Shown one piece after another: positions 17,671 through 27,424 of a DNA stretch of 36,914 nt (position 1 is its first letter; every line of letters begins with the position of its first letter). The stretch is taken from the NCBI GenBank assembly GCA_903926935.1, contig CAIYLB010000108.1:1-36914 (forward strand), given 5' to 3'. A program made the position numbers and the translations under genes. The DNA comes from an uncultured Pseudomonadota bacterium (GTDB taxonomy: Bacteria > Pseudomonadota > Gammaproteobacteria > Burkholderiales > Methylophilaceae). The notes below the pieces were generated by a model, which ran no database searches, was not told where the DNA came from, and saw only the letters and a list, made by a program, of their open reading frames with translations.

Positions 17671-20241
17671 ATGGAAGTCTCACGTATTCGTGCGCTGCGC
17701 GGCCCTAATCTATGGAGCCGGCATACCGCCATTGAAGCTGTTGTAAACTGTAGCGAGTTGGAATGCAATATTGCCAATATTAGCGGTTTTGAATCACGCT
17801 TGCGTGCGCGATTTCCAGAAATTGGCCCATTACAATTAGCGGGCCACGAAGAGGCGGTTTCTTTAGCGCATGTGTTGCAGTTGGCGGCGCTAGCGCTGCA
17901 AGCACAATCGGGCTGTCCTGTGACTTTTAGCCGAACTGCGGCAACGTTAGAGCCGGGAGTGTATCAAGTGGTCATTGAATATACTGAAGAAGCAGTTGGG
18001 CGGCAGGCGCTTAACTTGGCGATTCACCTTTGCCAATCTGCGGTTGCCAATGCGCCTTTTGAGCTCACTACGGCATTAGCCCAGCTCAAAGATTTAGATG
18101 AAGATGTGCGTTTAGGACCGAGTACTGGCGCTATTGTGGATGCTGCGATCATTCGTGGCATTCCATTCAGACGCTTAACTGAAGGTAGCTTGGTACAGTT
18201 TGGTTGGGGCAGTAAGCAACGCCGCATACAAGCTGCTGAAACCGATAATACTAGCGCCATTGGTGAAGCGATTGCGCAAGATAAAGAATTAACCAAACGA
18301 CTACTCGATGCCGCTGGTGTGCCTGTGCCTTCTGGCCGAGGAGTTACTGATGTTGAGGATGCTTGGCTGGCGATGGCTGAAATTGCTGGCCCTGTGGTGG
18401 TGAAGCCTAAAGATGGTAATCAAGGCAAAGGCGTTACGGTTAATATCAATAGCCGCGAGCAATTAAATATAGCCTATGCCGCTGCTTCTGAAATTAGCGA
18501 AGAAGTATTGATTGAGCGATTTATTCCGGGCAGTGATTTCCGCTTTTTAGTCGTCGGTAATAAGTTGGTTGCAGCAGCTAGGCGAGAGCCGCCCTTAGTC
18601 ATAGGCGATGGTGTACAAAGCGTTCTCCAATTAGTCGAACAAGTGAATTCAGACCCGCGCCGTGGCGCAGGACATGCCACTTCATTAACCAAGATTCGGA
18701 TTGATGATATTGCGCTAGCCAGCTTGGCAGCGCAAAACTTTACTGTTGATAGTGTGCCGAACAAAGGTGCACGCGTTGTGCTACGAAGCAATGCCAATTT
18801 AAGTACAGGTGGTACCGCTACCGACGTGACTGACGATGTGCATCCTGATTTGGCAGCCAGCGCAGTAGCCGCTGCAATCATGATAGGTTTAGATATTTGT
18901 GGTGTCGATGTGGTGTGCGACAGCGTGCAACGCTCGCTAGAAAAACAAGGTGGCGGGGTCGTTGAAGTGAATGCGGCCCCAGGTTTGCGTATGCATTTGC
19001 AGCCATCGTTCGGCAAAGGCCGTCCGGTAGGTGAAGCGATAATTTCCAGCATGTTTGCAGCTGGTGACAATGGTCGTATTCCAGTGGTGACGGTTGCCGG
19101 CACTAACGGGAAAACCACAACAGTACGGCTAATTGCTCACATTATGACTTGCCAAGGTTTGAGAGTCGGTATGACTAACTCTGATGGCGTTTATATTCAA
19201 GGTAAGCGTATTGATACCGGCGATTGCAGTGGACCAAAAAGCGCACGTAATGTGTTGATGCATCCTGACGTTGATGCTGCAGTTTTTGAGACCGCACGAG
19301 GCGGTGTGTTGCGTGAAGGTTTGGCGTTTGACCGCTGCGATGTCGCGGTGGTGACTAATATCGGCATGGGCGATCATTTAGGTTTGAGTTACATCACAAC
19401 CGTAGAAGATTTGGCTGTGGTGAAGCGTGTGGTTGTGCAAAATGTTTCACCTGATGGTGTAGCTGTCTTAAATGCGGCTGATCCAATGTCTGCGCTTATG
19501 GCTAGCGCATGCCCTGGCTCAGTCACGTTTTTTGCTTTAGATCGCAACCATTCGATTATGGCTACGCATAGAGCGCAAGGTCGTCGTGTGGTTTATGTGG
19601 AAAATGGCCATATTGTGGCGGCGCAACATCAAGATGAGCATCATATTGATTTAGCTGAGATTCCGATTACAAGAAACGGTAGCATAGGCTTTCAGGTGGA
19701 AAATGTAATGGCGGCAGTCGCTGCGGCCTGGGCCATTAACGTCGATTGGCATTTGATCCGTAAAGGCGTGGCTAGCTTTGTTAGTGATGCGCAAACAGCA
19801 CCTGGCCGCTTTAACTTTTTTGATTATCGCGGCGCTAGTGTGATTGCTGATTATGGTCATAACCCTGATGCGATTTTGGCCTTGGTGGCTGCTGTGGATA
19901 GTATTCCTGCAAAAAAACGTTTGGTAGTGATTAGTGGTGCGGGCGATAGGCGCGATGTTGATATTAGCCGTCAGACTGAAATTTTAGGCGATGCTTTCGA
20001 TGAGATTATTTTGTACCAAGATCAATGTCAGCGTGGCCGTGAAGATGGAGAAGTGTTGAAACTGCTACAACAGGGCTTAATTAAAGCCCAGCGAGCTAAA
20101 AAAGTGGACGAGATTACTGGAGAATTTTTAGCGATTGATACCGCGCTGGCTAAATTGCAGGCCGGTGATTTATGTCTGATTTTAATTGATCAAGTAGATG
20201 AAGCGCTTGCGCATATTGCTCAGCGCGTCGCTGAAAGTTAA
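17671..20241 (+). CDS. cphA: Cyanophycin synthetase
   Basis: RIRALRGPNLWSRHTAIE, ATP-grasp VVKPKDGNQGKGVTVN, Mur-ligase P-loop VTVAGTNGKTTTVRLIAH, FETARGGVLREGLAFDRCDVAVVTNIGMGDHLG, C-terminal DYGHNPDAILAL...GAGDRRD. ATG 17671 with SD aagga. Confidence 0.95.
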   Translation: MEVSRIRALRGPNLWSRHTAIEAVVNCSELECNIANISGFESRLRARFPEIGPLQLAGHEEAVSLAHVLQLAALALQAQSGCPVTFSRTAATLEPGVYQVVIEYTEEAVGRQALNLAIHLCQSAVANAPFELTTALAQLKDLDEDVRLGPSTGAIVDAAIIRGIPFRRLTEGSLVQFGWGSKQRRIQAAETDNTSAIGEAIAQDKELTKRLLDAAGVPVPSGRGVTDVEDAWLAMAEIAGPVVVKPKDGNQGKGVTVNINSREQLNIAYAAASEISEEVLIERFIPGSDFRFLVVGNKLVAAARREPPLVIGDGVQSVLQLVEQVNSDPRRGAGHATSLTKIRIDDIALASLAAQNFTVDSVPNKGARVVLRSNANLSTGGTATDVTDDVHPDLAASAVAAAIMIGLDICGVDVVCDSVQRSLEKQGGGVVEVNAAPGLRMHLQPSFGKGRPVGEAIISSMFAAGDNGRIPVVTVAGTNGKTTTVRLIAHIMTCQGLRVGMTNSDGVYIQGKRIDTGDCSGPKSARNVLMHPDVDAAVFETARGGVLREGLAFDRCDVAVVTNIGMGDHLGLSYITTVEDLAVVKRVVVQNVSPDGVAVLNAADPMSALMASACPGSVTFFALDRNHSIMATHRAQGRRVVYVENGHIVAAQHQDEHHIDLAEIPITRNGSIGFQVENVMAAVAAAWAINVDWHLIRKGVASFVSDAQTAPGRFNFFDYRGASVIADYGHNPDAILALVAAVDSIPAKKRLVVISGAGDRRDVDISRQTEILGDAFDEIILYQDQCQRGREDGEVLKLLQQGLIKAQRAKKVDEITGEFLAIDTALAKLQAGDLCLILIDQVDEALAHIAQRVAES

Positions 20242-20268
20242 ATTTTTAATCTAAATATCGACACTATG

Positions 20269-20293
20269 AAAAGCCGCATTCGTGCGGTTTTTT
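20269..20293 (+). terminator. Rho-independent terminator after cphA
   Basis: aaaagCCGCAttcgTGCGGttttttggttttt: hairpin plus T-tract. Confidence 0.9.
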
Positions 20294-20418
20294 GGTTTTT
20301 ATGGGATTTCAAACGCCTAACATCTTGTTTTCAAATAAAACGAGCGCGTGTGTTTGGTCGCATTGGCTTGGTGTGTGAGGTATAATTTCGTTTTTAGATT
20401 TTAGCTATCATTTAACCT

Positions 20419-20730
20419 ATGCCAATATACGATTTTCAATGTAGTAGTTGCGGCCATAAAGCCGAAGTTATGCGCAAAATCAGCGCGGCTAGTGTCGATA
20501 TTTGTCCGGAATGCGGCGCTGAAACTTTTAGCAAGCAATTATCTGCGCCTAGCTTTCAGCTTACTGGCAGTGGTTGGTATGCCACGGACTTTAAAAATAG
20601 CGGTGGTAAAGCGCAGACTAAAGATTCATCAAGCGCTTCAGCTGCTAATAAGTCCGAGGGTGACAGCGGAAAAAAGTCTGAGGCAGTATCGTCGCCAGCA
20701 CCTTGTGCGACGGGCTGCGCTTGCCATTAA
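20419..20730 (+). CDS. FmdB family zinc ribbon protein
   Basis: MPIYDFQCSSCGHKAEVMRKISAASVDICPECGAETFSKQLSAPSFQLTGSGWYATDFK is the FmdB signature. Confidence 0.95.
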   Translation: MPIYDFQCSSCGHKAEVMRKISAASVDICPECGAETFSKQLSAPSFQLTGSGWYATDFKNSGGKAQTKDSSSASAANKSEGDSGKKSEAVSSPAPCATGCACH

Positions 20731-20822
20731 TATTTTTCTGAGCCCCATTTGTTATTTAAGCTAATTTTTTAAACCGCGATATTTCCAAGCTGTGATAATT
20801 TAACCTAAGCCATTTTAAGTCT

Positions 20823-21410
20823 ATGAAAAAATACTTTATTACAGGATTGCTAGTGTTAGTGCCTTTGTTCATTACTGCATGGGTACTTTCTAGCATTATC
20901 GGCATGATGGATCAAAGCTTATTTTTGTTGCCAGAAGAATGGCGACCTAAAGCTATATTTGGCCGAGATGTTCGCGGTCTAGGCGCGGTGCTTACCCTGC
21001 TTATTATTTTTGTCACAGGTTTAATTGCGACTAATTTTTTTGGTAAAAAATTAATTTTGTTGTGGGAGTATTTGCTGACGCGCGTGCCAGTAGTAAAGTC
21101 TATTTATGCCAGCGTTAAGCAGGTGTCAGATACGTTATTTTCAGATTCTGGCAATGCATTTCGCCGTGCAGTATTGGTGCAGTTTCCACGCCAAGGTGCT
21201 TGGACTATCGCTTTTGTTACCGGGAAGCCTGGCGGCGACGTGGCGAACCACTTGCAAGGTGATTTTATCAGTGTTTATGTGCCGACAACCCCCAATCCAA
21301 CTGGCGGGTATTTTTTAATGTTGCCGCGCACTGAGGTGGTCGAGCTTAATATGAGCGTGGATGAAGCGCTGAAATATATTATTAGTATGGGTGTTGTGGC
21401 GCCTAAGTAA
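20823..21410 (+). CDS. DUF502 domain-containing membrane protein
   Basis: MKKYFITGLLVLVPLFITAWVLSSII...IPVVKSIY-like VPVVKSIYASVKQVSDTLF...FVTGKPGG...VYVPTTPNPTGGYFLMLPR. Confidence 0.95.
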   Translation: MKKYFITGLLVLVPLFITAWVLSSIIGMMDQSLFLLPEEWRPKAIFGRDVRGLGAVLTLLIIFVTGLIATNFFGKKLILLWEYLLTRVPVVKSIYASVKQVSDTLFSDSGNAFRRAVLVQFPRQGAWTIAFVTGKPGGDVANHLQGDFISVYVPTTPNPTGGYFLMLPRTEVVELNMSVDEALKYIISMGVVAPK

Positions 21411-21453
21411 TTTTTAGCCATTATTTTTTAATTTTTTAATGTAAGAACAAACT

Positions 21454-23238
21454 ATGCGTACACATTACTGCGGTCATTTAAACCGCGAACACATCGGCCA
21501 AACGGTTACTTTATGTGGTTGGGCGCATCGTCGCCGTGACCACGGTGGCGTTATTTTTATCGACTTGCGTGACCGTGAAGGTATGGCGCAAATTGTGATT
21601 AATCCCGATGCGCAAGCTGCTTTTGCTGTTGCTGAATCAGTTCGCAGTGAATATGTGCTTAAAGTTACGTGTGTCGTAAACGCACGCCCAGATGGCGCAG
21701 TGAATACTAACTTAGCGACCGGCGAAGTTGAAATGGTTGCGACTGAGATTGAAATTCTCAACGCCTCACTAACACCTCCGTTTCAATTGGATGATGAAAA
21801 CTTAACTGAGACGGTACGTCTACAACATCGTTACATTGATTTACGTCGCCCTGCGATGCAAAAAAACATGATGTTGCGTTACCGTGTGGCTAAAACTCTG
21901 CGTGATTATTTAGATACCAGTGGATTTATTGAAATTGAAACGCCAATGCTGACGCGTTCAACGCCTGAAGGCGCGCGTGATTATCTAGTGCCTAGCCGTG
22001 TGCATGCCGGGCAGTTTTTTGCTCTGCCGCAATCACCACAGTTATTCAAACAATTGTTAATGGTATCTGGTTTTGATCGCTATTTCCAAATCACTAAATG
22101 CTTCCGTGATGAAGATTTACGTGCAGATCGTCAGCCAGAATTCACCCAGGTCGACATTGAAACATCATTCATGACTGAAAATCAGATCATGGATCTTGTC
22201 GAAGAAATGATACGTCAAATGCTCAAATCAGTGCAAAACGTAGATTTGCCAGCAGCATTTCCACGTATGTCATTCCATGAAGCGATGACGCGTTACGGTT
22301 CAGATAAACCGGATATGCGTGTGACATTAGAAATTACCGAGCTTTCAGATGTAATGAAAGACGTAGATTTTAAAGTATTCGCGGGTGCGGCTAATATGGC
22401 TGGTGGCCGTGTTGCAGCTTTACGCGTGCCAGGTGGCGCGGCGATTGCCCGTAGCGAAATTGACGCTTATACAGAATTTGTAAAAATCTACGGTGCAAGA
22501 GGTCTGGCTTATATCAAAATCAACGATGTGACTAAATTGAATGAAGAAGGCTTACAAAGCCCAATCGTTAAAAACATTCACGTGACTGCATTGCAAGCCA
22601 TTATTGATCGCACAGGCGCACAAAATGGCGACATTATTTTCTTTGGTGCCGATAAAACTAAAGTGGTAAACGAAGCGCTAGGCGCGTTGCGCCTTAAAGT
22701 GGGTCATGATAAAGGCCATGTAGATGGTCGTGCATGGGCTCCGTTGTGGGTAGTGGATTTCCCAATGTTTGAGCACGATGAAGAAAATGATAGATGGGCC
22801 GCTTTGCATCACCCATTCACGGCTCCAAAAGACGGTCATGAAGACTTATTGGTGACTAATCCAGGTGCTGCGCTTTCAAAAGCCTACGATATGGTATTGA
22901 ATGGTTGGGAAGTGGGCGGCGGTTCTGTGCGTATCCACAAACAAGACGTTCAATCAAAAGTGTTTGATGCGCTTAAAATTAGCAAAGAAGAAGCCCAAGA
23001 GAAATTCGGCTTCTTGCTAGATGCTTTGCAATACGGCGCACCTCCACACGGCGGCCTGGCATTCGGTTTAGATCGTTTAGTAACCTTGATGGCAGGTGCG
23101 GAATCTATTCGTGACGTAATTGCCTTCCCTAAAACGCAGCGTGCCCAGTGTTTATTGACGAATGCACCGAATGAAGTGGATGAAAAACAATTGCGTGAGT
23201 TGCATATTCGCGTTCGCTCGCAGAATCCAGCTGCATAA
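21454..23238 (+). CDS. aspS: Aspartate--tRNA ligase
   Basis: [43 protein letters not shown]; class II motifs including [48 protein letters not shown] and [15 protein letters not shown]. Confidence 0.98.
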   Translation: MRTHYCGHLNREHIGQTVTLCGWAHRRRDHGGVIFIDLRDREGMAQIVINPDAQAAFAVAESVRSEYVLKVTCVVNARPDGAVNTNLATGEVEMVATEIEILNASLTPPFQLDDENLTETVRLQHRYIDLRRPAMQKNMMLRYRVAKTLRDYLDTSGFIEIETPMLTRSTPEGARDYLVPSRVHAGQFFALPQSPQLFKQLLMVSGFDRYFQITKCFRDEDLRADRQPEFTQVDIETSFMTENQIMDLVEEMIRQMLKSVQNVDLPAAFPRMSFHEAMTRYGSDKPDMRVTLEITELSDVMKDVDFKVFAGAANMAGGRVAALRVPGGAAIARSEIDAYTEFVKIYGARGLAYIKINDVTKLNEEGLQSPIVKNIHVTALQAIIDRTGAQNGDIIFFGADKTKVVNEALGALRLKVGHDKGHVDGRAWAPLWVVDFPMFEHDEENDRWAALHHPFTAPKDGHEDLLVTNPGAALSKAYDMVLNGWEVGGGSVRIHKQDVQSKVFDALKISKEEAQEKFGFLLDALQYGAPPHGGLAFGLDRLVTLMAGAESIRDVIAFPKTQRAQCLLTNAPNEVDEKQLRELHIRVRSQNPAA

Positions 23239-23373
23239 CATAACTCGCTTGCGCTAACTTTGTTGCGCCCTCTTGCTGATCTGAACGTAAGGTCTGTGAG
23301 GGCGGGCTAGGTTAGTGTAGCGTGATTTTATTTTTCTGCATGGAATAAAGGTTTAATTTTTACATCTTCAGTT

Positions 23374-23901
23374 ATGCCTATAAAATCCCTAATCCGCACT
23401 ATTCCGCATTACCCCAAGCACGGCATTCAGTTTCGCGACATTACCACTTTACTAAAAGACCCGGCCGGCTTTCATATGGTGATTGATGCGCTCGCACATC
23501 ATTACGCTAATCAAAAAGTAGATAAAATTGCGGGTATCGAGGCGCGCGGTTTTATCATAGGGGCGGCATTGGCATACAAGCTGGGTATCGGTTTTGTGCC
23601 TATTCGGAAATCCGGGAAATTGCCTGCCGAAACCATAGGCCATGATTATTTGTTAGAGTATGGCGCGGATCGCGTGGAAATTCATGTCGATGCGATTAGC
23701 TCAGGTGAACAGATATTGCTCGTAGACGATTTGCTTGCGACTGGAGGTACGGCAGAAGCCGCAGCAATGCTGATTCAAAAGCTAGGTGGCCTAGTAATGG
23801 GTTGTGCTTTTGTGATTGATTTGCCAGATTTGGGTGGTTCAAAGCGGTTAGCTGATATTGGACTGAAAACTTTCAGTTTATGTGAGTTTGACGGTGAATA
23901 A
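23374..23901 (+). CDS. apt: Adenine phosphoribosyltransferase
   Basis: IRTIPHYPKHGIQFRDITTLLKDPAGF, KIAGIEARGFIIGAALA, PRPP motif ILLVDDLLATGGTAEAA. Confidence 0.96.
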   Translation: MPIKSLIRTIPHYPKHGIQFRDITTLLKDPAGFHMVIDALAHHYANQKVDKIAGIEARGFIIGAALAYKLGIGFVPIRKSGKLPAETIGHDYLLEYGADRVEIHVDAISSGEQILLVDDLLATGGTAEAAAMLIQKLGGLVMGCAFVIDLPDLGGSKRLADIGLKTFSLCEFDGE

Positions 23902-23988
23902 TATTTTTCTGATTGTGGCTAAATTAAGCGCACGATTAATTTAATCGGCGCTACTAACATACACTTTACTTAAGGTTGTAATAAAATT

Positions 23989-24369
23989 ATGCCAGTCACC
24001 GAAATTAACCATTACAACCTACGTGCTCCGCGTGATGTGATGCATGTGTTGAAAGATTTTTACTGCAATATTGTCGGCCTGCAAGAAGGCCCGCGTGCTG
24101 GTTTTGCTAGTTATGGTTTTTGGTTATATATAGGCGATAACGATGTATTACATCTTGCCGAATATAGGGGTGAAGGTGTGCCGTTGACCAATGTCACGAC
24201 TACCTTTGATCATGTGTCATTTACTTGCACTGATATGCCGGCGATGGAAGCGCATTTAAAGGCCAATAATGTGACTTACACGACACGTGATATTCCACTG
24301 ATTAAGGTCAAGCAGATCAACTTTAAAGATCCGGCCGGTAATGGAATCGAACTGAATTTTAATATGTGA
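23989..24369 (+). CDS. VOC family (glyoxalase-like) protein
   Basis: ITEINHYNLRAPRD-type opening VTEINHYNLRAPRDVMHVLKDFYCNIVGLQEGPR...FDHVSFTCTD...INFKDPAGNGIELNF. Confidence 0.92.
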   Translation: MPVTEINHYNLRAPRDVMHVLKDFYCNIVGLQEGPRAGFASYGFWLYIGDNDVLHLAEYRGEGVPLTNVTTTFDHVSFTCTDMPAMEAHLKANNVTYTTRDIPLIKVKQINFKDPAGNGIELNFNM

Positions 24370-24503
24370 TCTTTGTCGAACGACAAATACTTTAAAAATT
24401 GTGAAATAGCTTCATCTCAATATTCCTAGGCAAATTAACTATGCGGCTTACTATTTAAAGAATATAGTCATTGTTGCAGACCATTAGAAGTTTTGGAGAA
24501 TGT

Positions 24504-25307
24504 ATGAAATTAAACCGATTTATTGCTAGCGCACTAGTTAGTACAGGGTTGTTCTCGACCATGAATACGATGGCTTTTGCTGAGCCGGATGCAAAAATTT
24601 GGCCAGTAGTGAAAGAGGCTTTTTTTGCACAGCGAGATATTCAAGAAGCCGATTTTATGAAAATTGAAGCGCCACGTCGTGCGGAAAGTGGCGCGCAAGT
24701 GCCGGTGACTTACAGTATTGATAATGCCGCAGCAAAAGGCGTGGTGATTAAAAAGTTGTATGCAATTGTGGATGCAAATCCGATTCCGCTAACCGCGACT
24801 TATCATTTAACAGACATGCTTGGTAACTTTCAAATGTCTACCCGTGTACGTTTTGAAACGGATTCATTTGTACATATTATTGGCGAAACCGCTGATGGTA
24901 AGTTATATATGGCGACACGTGAGATTCGTGCAGCAGGTGGTTGCGGCGGTACGGTTGATGGCGATGACGCGGTGATTCGAGCGGCTGCCGGTAGAATCAA
25001 ATTAAAAGTGGAAGATCCAGTTAAAGTGGGTAGCGAGACATCTACTATTTTTAATATCAGACACCCGATGCGTACAGGCTTGCAACGCGATTTAGTTTCG
25101 CAAGGTTATGTGCCTGCATTTTATATTAATAATGCTAGATTTACCTTTAATGGCAAACCTGTATTGACGATAGATGTGGGCGTAGGAACGTCTGAGGATC
25201 CATATTTCAAGTTTAATTTTGTGCCAGATGCACCAGGTAAATTAGAAGTGAATGCTACAGATAATGAAGGAAAAGCCTTTGTGCAACAAGTGGATGTAAA
25301 AAGCTAA
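24504..25307 (+). CDS. Quinoprotein dehydrogenase-associated SoxYZ-like carrier protein
   Basis: Signal peptide. SoxY-like half with swinging-arm-like AAGGCGGTVD followed by a SoxZ-like half (IKLKVEDPVKVGSETSTIFNIRHPMRTGLQRDLVSQGYVPAFYINNARFTFNGKPVL). Confidence 0.85.
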   Translation: MKLNRFIASALVSTGLFSTMNTMAFAEPDAKIWPVVKEAFFAQRDIQEADFMKIEAPRRAESGAQVPVTYSIDNAAAKGVVIKKLYAIVDANPIPLTATYHLTDMLGNFQMSTRVRFETDSFVHIIGETADGKLYMATREIRAAGGCGGTVDGDDAVIRAAAGRIKLKVEDPVKVGSETSTIFNIRHPMRTGLQRDLVSQGYVPAFYINNARFTFNGKPVLTIDVGVGTSEDPYFKFNFVPDAPGKLEVNATDNEGKAFVQQVDVKS

Positions 25308-25323
25308 CATTTTTGCTGTGATG

Positions 25324-25356
25324 AAAGGCCTCCGATTTTATCGGGGGCCTTTTTAT
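25324..25356 (+). terminator. Rho-independent terminator after the SoxYZ-like gene
   Basis: AAAGGCCtCCGAttttaTCGGgGGCCTTTTTat. Confidence 0.92.
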
Positions 25357-25438
25357 TTGGTGCGGTGCTAAAATTACTTGCAAGACTTAATATTCAAACA
25401 ATTTTTTAGATTTACATTTGGAAACTAGGGCAGAAAAT

Positions 25439-25858
25439 ATGAAAAGCTACCGTAAAGAACTTTGGTTTAATCCACCGACTCGCGTGGCATTTATTCGCAT
25501 TACCGAGCAGGTCAACGAATGCTTGCGTGAAAGTGGAATTAAAGAGGGCTTGATATTAATTAATGCGATGCATATTACCGCTAGCGTATTTATTAACGAT
25601 GATGAGCGTGGTTTGCATCATGATTACACGCAGTGGCTAGAAAAGCTTGCGCCACACGAGCCAGTTAGTAGCTATCGTCACAATGATACCGGTGAGGATA
25701 ATGCCGATGCACATATGAAACGTCAGTTGATGGGGCGTGAAGTGGTGGTGGCTATTACCGAAGGTCGGTTAGACTTTGGGCCGTGGGAACAGATTTTCTA
25801 CGGTGAGTTTGATGGTAGGCGTAAAAAACGCGTGTTAGTTAAAATTATTGGTGATTAA
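25439..25858 (+). CDS. Secondary thiamine-phosphate synthase (YjbQ) family protein
   Basis: [39 protein letters not shown]...[48 protein letters not shown] is UPF0047/YjbQ. Confidence 0.93.
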   Translation: MKSYRKELWFNPPTRVAFIRITEQVNECLRESGIKEGLILINAMHITASVFINDDERGLHHDYTQWLEKLAPHEPVSSYRHNDTGEDNADAHMKRQLMGREVVVAITEGRLDFGPWEQIFYGEFDGRRKKRVLVKIIGD

Positions 25859-25950
25859 CTGATACATATCAAAGCTGGCTAGTGGGCTGTTTGGTATTGT
25901 TCGTACCATTTTTCTAAGCATTTGGCTTGGATGTTTTGAGTACATGACTG

Positions 25951-27318
25951 ATGAATAGCCCAGAATTACTAGCCCCAGCGGGCGATCTAGACCGCATGCG
26001 TACCGCGTTTGATTATGGTGCAGATGCGATTTATGCCGGTCAACCGCGTTATAGCCTGCGCGCACGAAATAACGATTTTACAATGGCGAACCTCGACATT
26101 GGCATTAAAGAAGCGCACGCACGTGGTAAAAAGTTTTTTGTGGCGAGTAATATTTCACCGCATAACGCCAAGGTTAAAACCTATATGGCGGATATGGCGC
26201 CTGTAATCGCCATGCAACCTGATGCGCTCATTATGTCTGACCCTGGCCTTATTATGATGGTGCGCGAAAAATGGCCAGATATGCCAGTGCATCTTTCTGT
26301 GCAAGCCAATACGGTAAATTTTGCTACGGTAAAGTTTTGGCAGGCGCTAGGTTTAAAGCGGGTGATTTTATCGCGTGAATTGTCTTTAGATGAAATTGAA
26401 GAAATCCGCCAGCTTTGCCCGGAAATTGAATTGGAAGTGTTTGTTCACGGTGCGCTGTGTATCGCTTATTCTGGCCGCTGTTTGCTTTCTGGCTATTTTA
26501 ATCAGCGTGACCCTAACCAAGGCACTTGCACCAACAGCTGTCGCTGGGATTACAAAGTGCATGATGCCAAGGAAGATGCCTCTGGTGTTATTCGCGAAGC
26601 TGCAGGCGTTATTAGCCTAGAAGAGTTTGATTTTCAGGCCGAGATGGAAAAATCCAGCCTTTCTGGATGCGGTAGTTTGCCTCGCCACCCTTTGGCAGAC
26701 AACGTTTATCTGATTGAAGAAAAAGGTCGGCCAGGTGAATTGCTGCCAATATTAGAAGACGAGCATGGCACTTACATTATGAACAGCAAAGACCTACGTG
26801 CTATTGAGCATGTAGAACGGTTAGTTAAAATGGGTGTACATTCGCTAAAAATTGAAGGGCGTACCAAGTCGCGTTATTACGTAGCGCGTACTTGCCAAAA
26901 CTATCGTAAGGCGATTGATGATGCGGTTGCCGGTCGTCCCTTTGATTGGAATTTACTTAGTGATTTAGAAAACCTAGCTAACCGCGGTTATACCGATGGT
27001 TTTTATCAGCGCCATCACACGGCCGAGCATCAAAATTACAAGCAAGGTTATTCAATCTCAAATCGTAGTTTATATGTCGGCGATGTGGTGGCTTATGATG
27101 TTAAAACAGGGTTGGCTGATATCGAAGCGCGTAACAAGTTTGGCGTAGGTGATCGTCTGCAAATTATCCATCCATCAGGAAATTCAGAAATTTTGGTTGA
27201 ACATTTGTTTAATAAAAAAGGCGAGAATGTGCAAGAAGCCTCAGGCAGTGGGTATTTTGTCCGATTGCCGATTGCCGCCAAAGATCTAAATAATGCGATG
27301 GTTGCTAGGTATTTGTAA
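25951..27318 (+). CDS. trhP: U32 family peptidase-like tRNA hydroxylation protein (TrhP/YegQ)
   Basis: PELLAPAGDLDRMRTAFDYGADAIYAGQPRYSLRARNNDF, VFVHGALCIAYSGRCLLSGYFNQRDPNQGTCTNSCRWDY, MGVHSLKIEGRTKSRYYVA. Confidence 0.9.
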   Translation: MNSPELLAPAGDLDRMRTAFDYGADAIYAGQPRYSLRARNNDFTMANLDIGIKEAHARGKKFFVASNISPHNAKVKTYMADMAPVIAMQPDALIMSDPGLIMMVREKWPDMPVHLSVQANTVNFATVKFWQALGLKRVILSRELSLDEIEEIRQLCPEIELEVFVHGALCIAYSGRCLLSGYFNQRDPNQGTCTNSCRWDYKVHDAKEDASGVIREAAGVISLEEFDFQAEMEKSSLSGCGSLPRHPLADNVYLIEEKGRPGELLPILEDEHGTYIMNSKDLRAIEHVERLVKMGVHSLKIEGRTKSRYYVARTCQNYRKAIDDAVAGRPFDWNLLSDLENLANRGYTDGFYQRHHTAEHQNYKQGYSISNRSLYVGDVVAYDVKTGLADIEARNKFGVGDRLQIIHPSGNSEILVEHLFNKKGENVQEASGSGYFVRLPIAAKDLNNAMVARYL

Positions 27319-27368
27319 TTTATATAGCAATTTAAATAGTCGAAAAATTTAATACACTAATATTCTTG

Positions 27369-27410
27369 GCGCAATAAAAAAGAGAGCAAATGCTCTCTTT
27401 TTTATTGCGC
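27369..27410. terminator. Bidirectional Rho-independent terminator, perfect palindrome
   Basis: GCGCAATAAAAAAGAGAGCA-AA-TGCTCTCTTTTTTATTGCGC: 20-bp perfect arms between convergent trhP (+) and pqqA (-), with a T-run on each strand. Confidence 0.93.
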
Positions 27411-27424
27411 TGCATTCAAGCAAT

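Noticed and set aside
18474-19118. 214-aa minus-strand ORF inside cphA
   Set aside because: Antisense shadow of a strongly conserved cphA reading frame; low-complexity Ser/Thr/Pro-rich translation typical of spurious antisense ORFs.
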